Part shown: positions 46,431 through 59,575 of the stretch, in pieces
How positions within the stretch are numbered: position 1 is the stretch's first letter
Layout of the letters: each line of letters opens with the position of its first letter
From: Gavia stellata
Lineage: Eukaryota; Chordata; Aves; Gaviiformes; Gaviidae
Length of the DNA: 64,000 bases
NCBI RefSeq assembly: GCF_030936135.1
Contig: NC_082594.1
Span: forward strand, 124,534,668 to 124,598,667
Reading direction: 5' to 3'
Made by a program: the position numbers and the translations under genes
Notes under the pieces: generated by a model
Told to the model about the DNA's origin: nothing
What the model saw: only the letters and a program-made list of their open reading frames with translations
Database searches by the model: none

Positions 46431-46700
46431 CATCCTTTTCCTCCTGGACGCGGTAAAAGCGGGGCGGGGGGGGCCGACACCCCATCGACACGCTCAGCGG
46501 CCCCGCCTTACCGCCGGGCGGGCGGTGCCAGTGCGCAGGCGCGGCCCCAGGGGCGGTGCCAGGCGCGGGCCGCGCGCGCGGCCCCGCCCTCCCCGCGTGG
46601 CGGCGGCGGCAGGAGCAGCAGCAGCAGCAGCATGGGGGACACGCTGGAGGAGCCGTGGTGGGACACTCCGACCGGGGCAGGCAGCAGTCCAGGTACTCGT
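46431..46700 (+). promoter_or_regulatory. CMSS1 CpG island and promoter
   Basis: CpG-dense block ending at CMSS1 exon 1. TGCGCAGGCGC at 46532-46542 is NRF1-like. A GGCGGCGGCGG run and six AGC triplets (46614-46631) lie immediately before the ATG, probably in the 5' UTR. Confidence 0.75.
46632..46692 (+). CDS. CMSS1: CMSS1 coding exon 1 (Cms1 ribosomal small subunit homologue), partial gene
   Basis: CMSS1 is the vertebrate homologue of yeast Cms1, a nucleolar protein associated with the 90S pre-ribosome in small-subunit assembly. Exon 1 holds 20 codons plus one base: MGDTLEEPWWDTPTGAGSSP, aligning to the human start [20 protein letters not shown], with the paired tryptophans and TGAGSSP conserved. 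The donor is gtactc. The start is in a CpG island, with a G at +4. The gene runs right from here; the helicase-like body is outside the window. It is transcribed away from TBC1D23, with ATGs 1.7 kb apart. Confidence 0.88.
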
Positions 46701-48180
46701 CTCCTGGAGCTCGCTCCTTACGCTGGGCTTGAAACAGTCTTCCTGAGGGCCAACCCCCTCCTCCCCTGCCCTCCTTCTTCCTTTTCGTTTTTTTTCCCCA
46801 CTTCCCCCCCTCCCTCCAGCCCCCCGCCTTTCCCGTCTCCGCTTTAAGTTTATTTCTGGTTTTCATCTCTCACTCTTTTTTTCTTCCTGTGCCTGCTTTT
46901 CCCTGCTTGCTACCGATGGCGGTTTTGCTTGTAAACAAAATCTCCGCAGCCAGGTAAAGTCTAATCTCTGACCCTTCTGACCCGGGATAGTTAGGTGATG
47001 GAGCGGCAAATGAAAATACCAGTACTTAAGTAACAACAGGAACCCACTCAAGAAAAGTACATTTAAACAAAATATAAAAAGCGGGACGGGGGGTGGGGGG
47101 AAAGGAAGAAAACTGCTTGCTTTGAGTTCAGAGCTTGTCTGTCCCCTGCATTCATTTAGCTTACAAACTGCGTTTTCTTCCAAACCGAGTTTCTTTGATG
47201 AGAGGATGTTGCATAATGTGTGTTGATTGCCGTTACCTACGTGAAGTTACTTACAGTTCTGAAAGGCCTTGGAAACAGAAAATCCATAGTAGAGCCCTTG
47301 GGGGGAAAAATGTCTGGTACGTGAAAAGCATCACCCATGTGCTCACTGGGCTGTCCCACATCACCCTTGCCATGTGTTACTGTGAAGGGGCAGGAGTTAA
47401 AAAGCTTTTCTCCAGCCGTTGCCCTTTGGAGCATGATACTATGGCTGACTTGTCTCTCCTCCTGATGAGTATAATATCTGGCTCCTATACTTGGCTTTTT
47501 TCAATGTGTCTTAAAGCACTTTACAGCCTGTGGTTGGATCTGTAATGTTGAGATATAATATGGAAATTTAGGTACTTCCAGGCAACTAAAATGACTTTAA
47601 GACTTTATAGTGCCCTGTGTTATTGATTTTTTTTTTTAAATTGATTTTGTTTTTTGTATAATATTGGTAAGAGTTGGGAGTTATCTGCATCTCTGGGAAG
47701 ACTCCAAATCTTCCAGTGTCTTGAGGATGGTTGCTTATTTCCTGTGAAAAGGTAGTTGGAGAATAGTTTGAGAGGGAGAAATATAAAAATTGTATGTATG
47801 TAATAAAGAGGGGTCACAAGTCCTAATAAGGCTCTTGAGCATTCCATTTTTATTTTTAGTCTCATCTAGGTTCCTTAAGCAGTTCCAGTTCCCATGGTAA
47901 ATGCTCTTCATTAGGAATTTTTCATTCAGGAATCGTAAATATCTTAAGAGCCTACCTGCACATTCTGCCAACCAGAGGTTTCATTTGGGGTGGGTGGTAA
48001 GCTGATTTTTATAATGTTGGCAGCTTTTCTTTAGAAACTGGATACAAAGCAGGACTTGGATGATAAACTTTTGACATGATGGATAAACCCTCTGACTTTG
48101 AGATGAGACTGTGAATCAGAACTCATCCAGTTACATAAAACTCCGTGGGATTTTTGCAATTGCATTGTTGAGCTACTAAA

Positions 48181-48238
48181 ATAATTCAGGTGAGAAGGAA
48201 CCTCTGGAGGTGTCCAGTCCAGCCCTGTGCTAAAAGCA
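48181..48238 (-). mobile_element. CR1 3'-end stub
   Basis: ataattcaggtgagaaggaa, then cctctggaggtgtccagtcc, resembles the reverse complement of the CR1 3' terminus. About 58 bp, diverged. Confidence 0.75.
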
Positions 48239-51058
48239 CTATATGCACTTTACTCCAAGAACACTCTGAATGTGTTACGAGTAATGATTACAGGTGAGTG
48301 TTGTGCAAACCTTGTACTCTGCTGTTCATATCCCACCTTTGTAAACTTGTTGGCAGGTTCTTTGTATGGAGCCTGTTGTTGTATTAAGTTGACACGAGCC
48401 ATCAGTAAAGTAGGAAGAGCATCTGTTACTTTTATTTTGTGTAGCTATTTTTCACGTACAACAGATGTAAAATCAAAGCTTAATTTGTACCGCATCTTAT
48501 GGATACTGTAAAATGCTTTAAAATGGCATGAAATAGGAAATCAGGCTTTACAATGTAAGCAGCAATACAAGAAAATAATTGCCCATTAGCGAGCATTTTT
48601 GACAGACTTGATCAAGTTTATTTTTGTGAAACATCAAGTTTCGTTTAAAAAAAAGTTTACTATCCAACTTCATTTGCTGACCTAATTTGAAAAAGCATCT
48701 CTGCCACAACTGTAGGTGCAAAGCAGAAGAATTTGAAATACAGGTTTTAAATACTGGTCTTTTGCTGAGTCCTTTAAGGCTAGCCCTAGAATAAGTCCTG
48801 GCCAGTGTAATATTCTTCCTGATAACTTAGCCTTCAGAAGTGTCTTAGATTTTAGCAACTTGTAGTTAGAAGAGGCTGCTTTTAAGACGAAGTGTATGAA
48901 AGACGTTCAGACTCACTTAAAGGGTTTGAAAACACAAAATATGTATCTTAGTATACGGATATATAAGTAATTCTTAATTTGCTTTTGGCCACGTCATTTG
49001 AAATCATTATTTTAGAATCCATATTAAATATTAAAGGTAGTTACTCTCACTTTGAGACATGCATGTTTTACCCTGCTGCAGGTGGTTTATAGATGCAAAA
49101 AAACCCACCAAAACCCAACAAAAAAAAACCTGAAGGGATTAGCCATCTATTTACCTTGTCACATGACACAAACTAAAGAGTCTTGTCCAATAACTTCTTC
49201 ACCAGACCTTTAACTTTGAGAGGAGATTTGTGGAGAGAATGGTTAGGGATTATTGTCTACTTATCAGTGTTGCTTAGCGTTACACATGTCCCAAGTCATT
49301 TAACTGCAGGGCTTCCTTCCCTCCCTTTTTCCAGTTCATGTCACAGCTATGTCCAGTCTTTAATATGATTTTTATATTGCATTCAGAACTGTAAGGGAGA
49401 GGATAAGGAATACTAAGGAGTTTGTTTAGTACTGGTGAAAGACATCAACTTTTTCCTCTTCTCTCCATGAACAGAAAGAGCGCTTCTCGCAGCACTGTTA
49501 ATGTCTGTATCTTGCCTGTAGCCAGCATGCCACATCTCCCGAGCAGTTTGAGGGAGAGGGGTGGACTTCTGTTTTTCAGAGATTTTTCTGGTTTCCTCCT
49601 TTTGTGTTACCACTCCTTGTCTTTCTTTCTCCATGCTTTGTCTCCCTTAATCCCGTAAGAGTGTAGTATCCCCATTTGTCAGTTTGTTTAGATCCTTAAG
49701 TAAGAGCCTATGTGGGCCATGTCCCTCATAGGTATAAATTAATTGTGTCATCCCAAGACAGGAGCAAAAGACAGGGGAACTCTTTAATGTTGGCGGTACA
49801 AATCGGTGAGCAGTATAACATGGTATACCATGGAGGATGATTTGACAGTACTTGTGGGGTCCTTTGTGGGCTCTAGAGCAAAGGATGCTATTGCAGGAAT
49901 TAACGTCTTTTGCCAGAGGTTTTCTTTTTTTCTGTAGACTGGTGGTAAAGGGTGCTAAATAGCATCAATTTGTAATATGTGATTTGCAGCTACTGAGAAC
50001 TGGACTGTTCATTGTAGCACATTCAGTGGGAGTTTTGTTGCTTGATCAGAGCTGAGATCTGTTAGTGGACCTGCTTATGGAGAGGTTTGTATCTTTTTTT
50101 TTTTGGTTCATCCATGAGTTGCTGTCTCTTCTGATGAAACTTGTGCTGAAGATCTCTCTGATAAGCATACCAAGTTGACAGCTGCTTTTTGGAATTTGTG
50201 TTTCTTCGCGTTTACATACATTAATTCTGCAAGTTGCAGAAAGTATAACGGTGTGCTTCTGTGAACTTTGTTTGGATCTGAGCATACATGACATGGAGCC
50301 TTGGAACTTTATAGTTACCTGCAGATCTAGTGAATAAAATTTGAAACCTTGTCTTTTTAATACAGAAGAGTCATTCTTTAATTTTTGCATTTTGACACAA
50401 GTGTATCTTGTAGGACACGAGCTGAAATAATTTTTCAGTAGACAGATCTTTTTAAACTCCTCCTTTTTTTGAGTACTCCTAGAGAATTTCTTGTGGAGCT
50501 ATTGAGGGAGGCATAGGTTTCTGTTGTGGGTTTGCCAAAATAGTCACACAGAAGTGCTAACGTGTTGTACTGTCTCAGTGGTTAAGTTAAACTTTTAGCT
50601 GTGAAATAAAAGGGAAAAAATTGGGTGACTGAATGCATCAAAATCTCTCCTTGCTTCAGCAAAAGGATCACGATTCTGGCTATGGCACTGTGATCACCAC
50701 CAGATTTTGCTTTATTTAGGAATTAAGATTTGGCAGTTCTTAGAGAAAGACCTATGTGAAAGGAGTTTTCCCACAAATTATCAGTTGAGCCATTTAGACT
50801 GTTGGAATGCACTCTGTTAGGGGAAGAAGAATGAGGGAGACATTAATACGAGGGAAATAAATTAGTTTTTATACTCTAAAAGAGTAACTTATGTTAGTTG
50901 GTATTGCAGGATTCCTGGGGGGGGTTCCTTCAGTAATAGTATCTTGTTAGTTTTAACTTTCTAAAGTGGAACAGTGAGAAATTTTCTTGTCAAAGCAACA
51001 ATTGCTATTTTTCAGAAAATTGAAAACAACAAACCTGGATTGTCTTCTAGTGTTTTGA

Positions 51059-51078
51059 TTTTTTTTTTTTTTTTTTTT
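51059..51078. repeat. Poly-T tract, 20 nt
   Basis: Uninterrupted run of 20 T. No adjacent retroposon body was recognised. Confidence 0.9.
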
Positions 51079-54000
51079 GTTGATGCTTTGGCTGAAAGGA
51101 AACTTTGAGTGAACTTTAAGTCTCTTAAAGTATAACTTCTTTAAAAAAAGCAAAAAGGCAAATTCTCTCATGGATGAACTAGAACTACTTGTGCAAAGAG
51201 TTAGTTTGGTGTAAAAAAAACAAAACACCTCACTAAGAGTTATGAACACAGTTACCTATTTTACTTGAATGTGAGTAGTTGAAAGGAAGGGCAAAACTGG
51301 AGGAATGCAGGAACAAAATCACACTTCTGTGTAAGTCACAGCTTACTGTTAAGCTCGACACAAATTTTGGTCAGTTCCAAAATACTGTTTAAGTGATCTA
51401 AATATATAGTCCAAATCGTAAAAATTTATACAGCTAATACAAACAATATCCACCTCAATTCTTGCAGCTATTTTCCTCAGATAACATCTGCATGAATGCG
51501 AGCGGGGATAATCACGCTAGTTAACTCATTGAGGAGAGAATTGTTCATCTTCAAATCATGCTTTTAAAGTGGTTTGGCACAACAGGGAGCTCTGCATTTC
51601 TTTAAGTTCTATGCATTATAAAAGAGCAGATTTCTCCATACCTCTCTTCATTCTGTCTTTACTACTGAACAAAAGATATCCATACTGAAACACTTCTTGA
51701 CTACACCAACTTTGAAAACAAACTGGCACCTTCTTCAACCCCTCTTCATTTGATTGACAACATTAGTATTGTTATTTGTGGAGCACGTCACAACTGAATT
51801 TATGGTAGAATCTTATTTGCGTCTCATGTGCTTCTCTACTGTGAGGGCCAAATTCTGGAATTACACCAGAAAAATGGGAGCAGAGCTTGGTCCCTGCAGA
51901 CACACAGTTACCTTTGGCTCCTGAGAATCTGGCTGTCTCTTTATGTCCTGTGATTAGTGACCAGTGACGTGCTGACCATGTGGATGGTTTCAGACTTTTC
52001 CCCAAAGGAAACAACTACTGTTGAGATTCAGATTGCTTAAATCCATTCTAATGTCATAGATCATAGAAAATTATTTACCTTCTCCCTCCGCTTTGAAGGC
52101 AGGTTTTAGACACAGTCCTTATGATACGTAGCTTTCCAGAACTGCTCTCTTGGAGTGGTTTGTTGAGATGTCCGGCAGGAATTTGGACAGGTATTTTGGT
52201 TATGCTCGTAGGCTTTGGTTTGGGGATCCGAGTTGGCATTGAACGACGGAACGCGTCAGTAATCTTGAAATAAACCGAGAAAATAAGTCATGCATTAGGG
52301 AGGAGAGACAGATTGTATACTTAGCTGGTCAGTGTCTTTTCCACTTCGTAAAACTAAACACGTTGCTCTTAGAACTGTTTGTCTGAACTTCCATTCTCTC
52401 CTTGGTGATGAGAGTGTAGCTTTGTATTTAACTTACCTACTTGATTGGTGAATATCAAAGAATCTGAATAGATTGAAATCCAGAGTATAAATAAGAGGGG
52501 TTTTCTGTCAGCCCTCTGGCTAGGGCAGCAGCCCTAGGGGCTGAGTGAGTGATGCAGTGCAAAGGCTGTGAACTGTGTGGCTTCTCTGGGTGAGTAATCA
52601 GAGAACTTCCACATGCAGAAGCAAGTCTTGATTCAGTCCTGAGTAGCAGGCAGTACCTAGCTCATACTTTACTGTGGGAGATCATTCTTTGAAAGTGACC
52701 ACAGCGTACACAGAATAAATGTATTTGTAAGAGAGAACTCTCCCTCTAGAATCCATCATAGTCATATTTAATTGCAAAGAAGTAACTAAACAAAAATAAG
52801 AAGGTAAAAGGAGCACTGACAAGGGGTGAAGACCTGTAAAGGCAACGAGATTGTTTGAAAGGTGCTATATCTGAAACTAGGGTTAAACATGCGCTACCCA
52901 TCAGAAAGGCTTTTTACATCACAAACCTTTTCATATACCTTTTATAGTTGAGCAATATATATGTGAGGAGTTCTGAAAAGAATAAAGCTGGGCCAACATA
53001 AGATTATTGCGTGTGCTCAGTATGGAGGAATTTGGAGAGAGTTTGCATGTCAGATGTGCTTAATGGATCATGAGTAAGGGACAAAAAAAGCAACCTGGGC
53101 TTATTGAAGTTTGAGAACAAAGAGGTAGAAAGGATATTAATGAACTCCCAGAACAATGTGGTATTTTTCCAAGAGTTCTGAAGGAGATGATTTTTAAAAT
53201 TGCTGAATCCTTATTAGTGATGTGCAGTCTGCCACTGAAATTGCTGGTGATGCTAAAGGGATGTGATGCCACTTTTAGGGTAAAACTTCACAGAAGATTC
53301 CGAAGTATAACTGCTGAACTGATCAAACTGTAGAAATGACAATAAGAAATACCATGTTGACTCACATGGTTACTAATTTTGCAGTGGGAAAACATCCACA
53401 CTTCTTGTTGAGGATAGTATTCAAGTACGTGTTAGTCAGATACTGTTATATAGGTATATGGTATCAGATTGTCTAATAATGAACTGGACAGTGTCTGTGA
53501 ATGTTTCCAGGCACTGGAACTGTTAAATTGTCAATAGCGTTGAATTGTTGAAATGGTCCGCAACCTGGATCTAACTCTGGAACAATTCTGAGACATAGCT
53601 TGGGAGTTAGCCCAGAGTAAGGTTCATTTTGAGTAGGTAGTTTGTATCTGGCTAGGCTGTTTTGGAGGCTCAGGAAGTTTCTTATAGTTTGGGTTGACCT
53701 GTGTCTTAGTGTCTGAGGGACTGATGTAGGTGTCTTTAACTTACTATTATAGATGTGACTATGTTACATTATGATTTTTCAAAAAAACATGGTAGTGGTC
53801 TTTAACAAAAGAATCTTGGGAGAGCAAAGTTGCTGTGGAAAAAGAAGGAAAATTCTCACAGTTAAAAAGTGGCAAGTGGATAGGAAGCAGAGCATGTAGC
53901 CAGTTTTCATAGTATAGTGGAGATACCATCTGAGCCTCACAGTCACCTGTGATATTCAACGTATTCATAAAGTGCATGGGAAGAGAGTTAGTACTAAAAT

Positions 54001-55437
54001 GATGACATTGACATACGGTATAAAAGGGAGGGTATTAGAAGCAAGACCTGACAGTAATTCATGGTATTGAGTAACAAGGTGATAAATATGTGTGTCAGTT
54101 CAGTGTTAATAAATGAAAAATAATATAAAAATTGTTTGCATGCAGTAGTAAATATGACACCTATTGTCACTCAGAACACAGGTCCTGGAATCACTGTAAA
54201 TGGTCCTCATTGCTCAGCAACTGGCAATTGTCGAACAGGTAACGGCAGGTTAGGAATTATTAGGAAAAGAATAGAAGAAAACAAAACCCATCATTTTTTA
54301 GTGTGTAAATCCAAACCATGCCTAGATTGTGAATGTTTTGCAGAGTTTTGTCCGAACAGCTCAGAAAAAGGGTATGGCAAAATGCAGAAGGAGGTGGCAA
54401 AGACGATCAGTTATGGAATGGCTTCTGCATGAAAATTAACAACATAGACTAAACCTTTTCAAGTCTGGAAAATAGATTCTGGAGAGAAAAAAACAACAGA
54501 AAAAATCTAGCATTATGGTGCATGGGGGAATTCTCTCTAATAACATGCTTGAGAGCACATCCATTGGAGGTGGGCTAAAGATAAGTAAAAAGTATTTTCC
54601 CTTGTTGATGAACTACAAAACTCATTGGGACAGGCAGTTTTTGAGGTGATGATATAAATTGGTTTGGAGAGAGTTTAGACTGATTCATGGCATCCATCAA
54701 GGACTGCTAAACACAAAGATGTGATGCAGATTTCAGCTGTGGTAGCTGTAAGTTGTAGACTGCTAGAGGCTGTGTTTATTACCCTGTTTGCCTGGTACTT
54801 AATGGTTTTTTCATAAGCATTTATTGCTGGTCACTACCAAAGATGAGATACATAGATCCTAGGTCTGAAGGTGTATAACTAGTTTCATGTTTTTATTTTC
54901 AAAATTGGAAAGTTTCAGTTTGTAGCTTTTTTTAATACACTGAGAAAGGAAAGAGTTCGGCTTTGAAAGTGAGAAGGAAAAAGGAGATGGGTTTTTCTTT
55001 GCTCTGTGTTCCTTGAAGATTTTACCTGTAGGTGGCAGCAAAGTTTTTCCTTCTGTACTGCATCCCAGTATTTTCACTAAAACCGGACTGAAACTTGTCG
55101 TTAAATGCTGAATGGAAAAAATTAACATGCATTTTCACAGTAGTCTTGAATTTTAGCACTCATTTTTTTAGTATGCAAGGGGAAAAAAAAAATCACCCCA
55201 AACCAAAAAGCATTTTGCTTCAATTACCAAAGGCACTGTGTTCAGAAAGAAGGGGTTGATGTTGGAGAGGATAATTGTGTTACTGCTATATGGCTTTCCT
55301 TGAGTACTGAGTTGGAACAGTTGCCTTCTGATTGTGTGGTATGGCGTGGTAGATGAGGCACAGTACTGAGAATAAAACATTTGGGTGGGCTGTTCCTAGC
55401 AGTTCTACTGTCTGATGTAAATTTAGAGATGATATAA

Positions 55438-55556
55438 AATGTGCCTCAGTTTCCTAACTATAAAAAGAATTATATTAGCCATCATTTGCTAAGAATATTG
55501 TGATGAAGAGATAAAAGTGTTTATGTAAAGTCTTGCATGCTAAAGTGCAGTTGTAT
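55438..55556 (+). mobile_element. Probable MIR-type SINE fragment
   Basis: gtgcctcagtttcctaacta followed by taaaaagaattat, then ttgtgatgaagagataaaag and a latter part with taaagtcttgcatgc. This follows the order of the MIR core and 3' half (tgcctcagtttcctcatctg, tgaggattaaatgag, gtaaagtgctt). Old and diverged. Confidence 0.65.
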
Positions 55557-56099
55557 CTCTAAGAAAGAGTTGTGGTGGTTTTGTGGGTTTTTTTGAGAAG
55601 TGTTCCAGTTCAGGGATTCCATAGGGTACAAAGTGGTTGGAGGATTCTGTCTGTAGTTGATTGAACAGCAGAATTAGCACTTCAGGAAGGTATTTGTAGT
55701 CCTAGATTTTTACAGGTTTTGTGCATCTAACAGGTATTCGGGCTCTAAGGTCTTATTAAATCAGTGGGAAGTTAGGTGTGAAAATACCCCCGTGCTCTGG
55801 CCTATAGTTTGTGCCAGCTTCCAGCTCATTAAAACCACCATTTTCAATATAGCCTTCTGAGCTGTCAGATATTGTTTCAAGCAAAATTTTTTTGGTGATT
55901 CAAAATTATGTTCTATTTTGCAGTTCTGAATGCCAGTATAGAATACATCTAAATTATTATCACTTAGTGCTGAGAGCTGCATTATAACTGGTGACTTTCT
56001 CAAGGTTTGGTCTGCTTACAGTGTTTGTATTGCTCTCTTTTGTGTGTGTTAGGTTTGCTTATAGCCACTGAATTGATGCAACTCCTGGCTCAAACTTGA

Positions 56100-57120
56100 G
56101 GATCTAAACCTCCCCTGGTGCAACTTAAGGCCATTTCCTCTTGTCCTGTCACTAGTCACTTGGGAGAAGAGACCAACACCCACCTCTCTGCAACCCCCTT
56201 TCAGGTAGTTGTAGAGAGCGATAAGGTCTCCCCTGAGCCTCCTCTTCTCCAGACTGAACAACCCCAGTTCCCTCAGCCGCTCCTCACAGGACTTGTGCTC
56301 CAGACCCCTCACCAGCTTCGTCGCCCTTCTCTGGACACGCTCCAGCACCTCAATGTCCTTCTTGTAGTGAGGGGCCCAAAACTGAACACAGTATTCGAGG
56401 TGCGGCCTCACCAGTGCCAAGTACAAAGGAACAACCACCTCCCTACTCCTGCTGCCCACACCATTTCTGATACAGGCCAGGATGCTGTTGGCCTTCTTGG
56501 CCACCTGGGCACACTGCTGGCTCATATTCAGCCGGGTGTCGATCAACACCCCCAGGTCCTTTTCTGCAGGGCAGCTTTCCAGCCACTTGTCCCCAAGCCT
56601 GTAGCGTTGCATGGGGTTGTTGTGACCCAACTGCAGGACCCAGTACTTGGCCTTATTAAACCTCATCCAATTGGCCTCAGCCCATCCATCCAGCCTGTCC
56701 AGATCCCTCTGCAGAGCCTTCCGAACCTCGAGCAGATCAACACACCTGCCCAACTTGGTGTTGGCTGCAAACTTGCTGAGGGAGCACTCAATCCCCTCAT
56801 TCAGATCATCGATAAATATATTAAACAAAACTGGCCCCAAAACTGAGCTCTGAGAAATACCACTTGTGACTGGCCACCAGCTGGATTTAACTCCATTCAC
56901 CACAACTCTCTGGGCTCGGCCATCCAGCCAGTTTTTTACCCAGTGAAGAGTGCATCTGTCTAAGCCACGAGTCGCCAGCTTCTCCAGGAGAATACTGTGG
57001 GAGACAGTGTTGAAGGCTCTACTAAAGTCCAGGTAGACAACATCCGCAGCCTTTCCCTCACCCGCTAGGCGGGTCACCTGGTCATAGAAAGGAGATCAGG
57101 TTGGTCAAGCAGGACCTGCC
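56100..57120 (-). mobile_element. CR1 LINE, internal reverse-transcriptase fragment
   Basis: Minus-strand frame of 342 codons (56049-57077), about 1.02 kb of it CR1. It starts in the palm domain ([20 protein letters not shown]) and runs through the [20 protein letters not shown] block, the C-terminal region with [20 protein letters not shown] and [20 protein letters not shown]. The catalytic FADD motif reads FAAN in KFAANTKLG, so both key aspartates are lost. Sequence similarity to CR1 stops at about 56100, just after the GRF block, so the normal 3' UTR and its short terminal repeats are missing. The 5' end is also truncated. Otherwise it is well preserved, so of moderate age. Confidence 0.95.
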
Positions 57121-58425
57121 CTACTACTTAGTGTAGAGGCATGTAAGCAGATACATTTGCTATGGCATACTTGTGTGTTGAGATGTCCATTTTGGTTTTC
57201 GGGCAGACCTGAATGACTAAAAATAAAAAAATGCTATGTATAGATTTTGGTGGGCTTTTTCAATTTGATTTTTAACTCTTATCTATGTATGGGAAGTCTG
57301 TGTGCACACCAAGAATCTCTTCAAATGTATGCACCCTTACTACCACTTTTTCAAGATGACTGGTTTTCAGTCTCCCCCATTCTTTTTTTTGACACTCGTA
57401 TTCTGAATTTGCAGGTTCTGTTTTCATCATTGCTGTTTAGTTATGGCTCCTTGAGTTCCCATCTGTAGGCCTCTTTTTATATTTGCCATCTTTCCAAGTG
57501 ATAGAAGAGGAAATAAGATACGTTTATTCTTTAAAAACCAAGCTGAGCTGCCTTTCATGGCCTGGAGAGCCCTTGTGATTTCCCATCAGTGCTCTCAAAA
57601 CACCCCTAGAAATGAAATGTTACCCAGGAGCTACCTATCTGAGTAGTTGTGCAGTTTTCCTTTACTTAATATGTCTAAATACAGTTAAGTAAATATTGGC
57701 AAATAATTACTGCAACCACAAAGACAACCAACCCCAAAGACATTAAACTAGCCACATGGTTGAAATGAGAAGACTATGTGGTATGTCTGTCTGTAAATAT
57801 AACAGTATCATATTAGTTTAAGGTGTTGGACTCAGAAAATACCAAAGTTTTTGTCAGTAGTGCTAACGGTTGTAGAAATAAGCAGTTAAAGGTCATTTTG
57901 AAGGCAAGCAATGATCTAAGAATCAAAAAAGCTTCAGTTTCATAAGGATCTTTTAACTTCTCAGTTTTTAATTAACTTCTGAAGTAGGTGTCAATCACCT
58001 GTAATAGGATTTGGCAGGAGAAAGGGTGTTAGACTGAAAACTCATAGGCAATGGCTGTGTTTGTTATTTCATCGTGATTGACAGCAGGTATTTCAGGGAC
58101 GGGGACAAACACTCCACAGTGGACAGTTCTGGAATTTTCACATGTGACTGTGAAAATGGCCCTTCTTCATTTCAGGAAGTCAACTGTGAAAGCATGCTCT
58201 GAAATATCAGGATATATATTCCATACACACTTTGTTTTTTTTTCCCACGGGGCACAGAGGTGGCTCTCTGTTATTTACATGGGTCATGAGTTATTTTACC
58301 ACAATACAATGCTTGCTTTCGGGGGAGTGGGCTAAGGCACGTGTGGGGGGCGGGGGCAAGGAGAGAAAATAGGTCTGTTTCTCTGCTGTTCAAGTAGTTC
58401 TCCTGCCTTTGGTCCTAATCTTCCA

Positions 58426-58446
58426 CCCCCCCCCCCCCCCCCCCCC
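58426..58446. repeat. Poly-C tract, 21 nt
   Basis: Uninterrupted run of 21 C in CMSS1 intron 1, about 75 bp after a G-rich stretch (gtggggggcggggg). Such homopolymers vary in length and are prone to sequencing error. Confidence 0.95.
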
Positions 58447-59059
58447 GGAAGTATGATGTATGCTTTGCTTCCTGTTTGAACTGTGTTCATTTAAATGGGG
58501 GGGAGCATGTAGTACTTCTGCTGTAAGTTTTCTTATTTGCCTTTCTACAGTCATTGTAGAACTTGATCTAGGAGAAATAACTTTAGATAAGGTTCTTTGT
58601 CCCTGCTTGAATTTTTAGTTTAAGAAATTTGAGCAACGGAGTATAATTTTCAACTTCAGTGAAAGCGGCCAGGGGATGGTGCTGAAGATCCTTTACACAG
58701 AAGTCCACATATCTGTTTGTGCACAAGGATGCCTGTCACCAGACTTAAGCTTGTTCGTGCATGATTGAATGCAGTCAGAACATAAGCCAGGTCTGCAAGT
58801 GAGAATGAGTTAAGATTAAGCGATAAACCTGAATATTCCCTTTGGTCTCCAAACGGGACAGCTTTGGCTGAAATTTCCGGTTAGGCCTCCTCAACTACAC
58901 AGGGCATTTGGATATTTCCTTTTATTTCACTAGGTCCTGGCATCTGTCTTCTAGGAATCCAGAGAGAAAATTCTTAGTTGCTCTGCATTTCCTTTTATGC
59001 AACCCACTTGTGTGCATGACTATATTGAGAGGTGTAAGCAGGAACAGTATAAATAATCC

Positions 59060-59575
59060 TTATACTTAACTAATGTTGGTAAGACCTTAGCCAGAGTGTT
59101 GTCTGGCTTGGGGCACTGCATTGTCACACCATTGTAAACAGCTCTGCAGAGGGAAAATGATTAGTAAGCTGTACAGTTGTAGTACTTGAGCTATTAAGTG
59201 GGAGAGCAATTGGGTTTGTTTAACCTGGAGGAAACAAAACTGAGTAAAGACATGATAATTGTCTTCTAATATGTGAAAGTCTGTTGCAGAGAAAATAGGT
59301 TTTGAAGTCCGGTGGAGGGGTAGGAAAGCAAATACTGGGTTACAATTTTGGCAAAGGAAATTTAGTTTAGAAATTATCAAGATTCTTAATGGCAAGGATA
59401 TTTCAGCCCTGTTATAGGTTCCTGAGATAACTGTGAAATTGTCATTGCAGAATTTTTTAGAACAGGATGAACCAAGCATTTGTTTGGAAGGGTTTAAGTC
59501 AAGTTGTAGTAAGGGAATAGGCTGGAAAATGCCCTGATGTCCCTCCTAAGCTCTCTTTCCTGCAATTTCTACTCT
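59060..59575 (+). mobile_element. Old CR1/L3-type LINE 3' fragment
   Basis: Segments such as ttaacctggaggaaacaaaa, gacatgataattgtcttcta, atatgtgaaagtctgttgca and gaaccaagcatttgtttgg occur in the order and spacing of the 3' end of an old CR1-like LINE. Heavily diverged, plus orientation. Confidence 0.75.

Noticed and set aside
54136-54432. 98-codon plus-strand frame in CMSS1 intron 1
   Set aside because: No splice signals consistent with CMSS1 phase and no recognised domain; treated as chance.
56118-56846. Plus-strand 242-codon frame
   Set aside because: Antisense shadow of the CR1 reverse-transcriptase frame.
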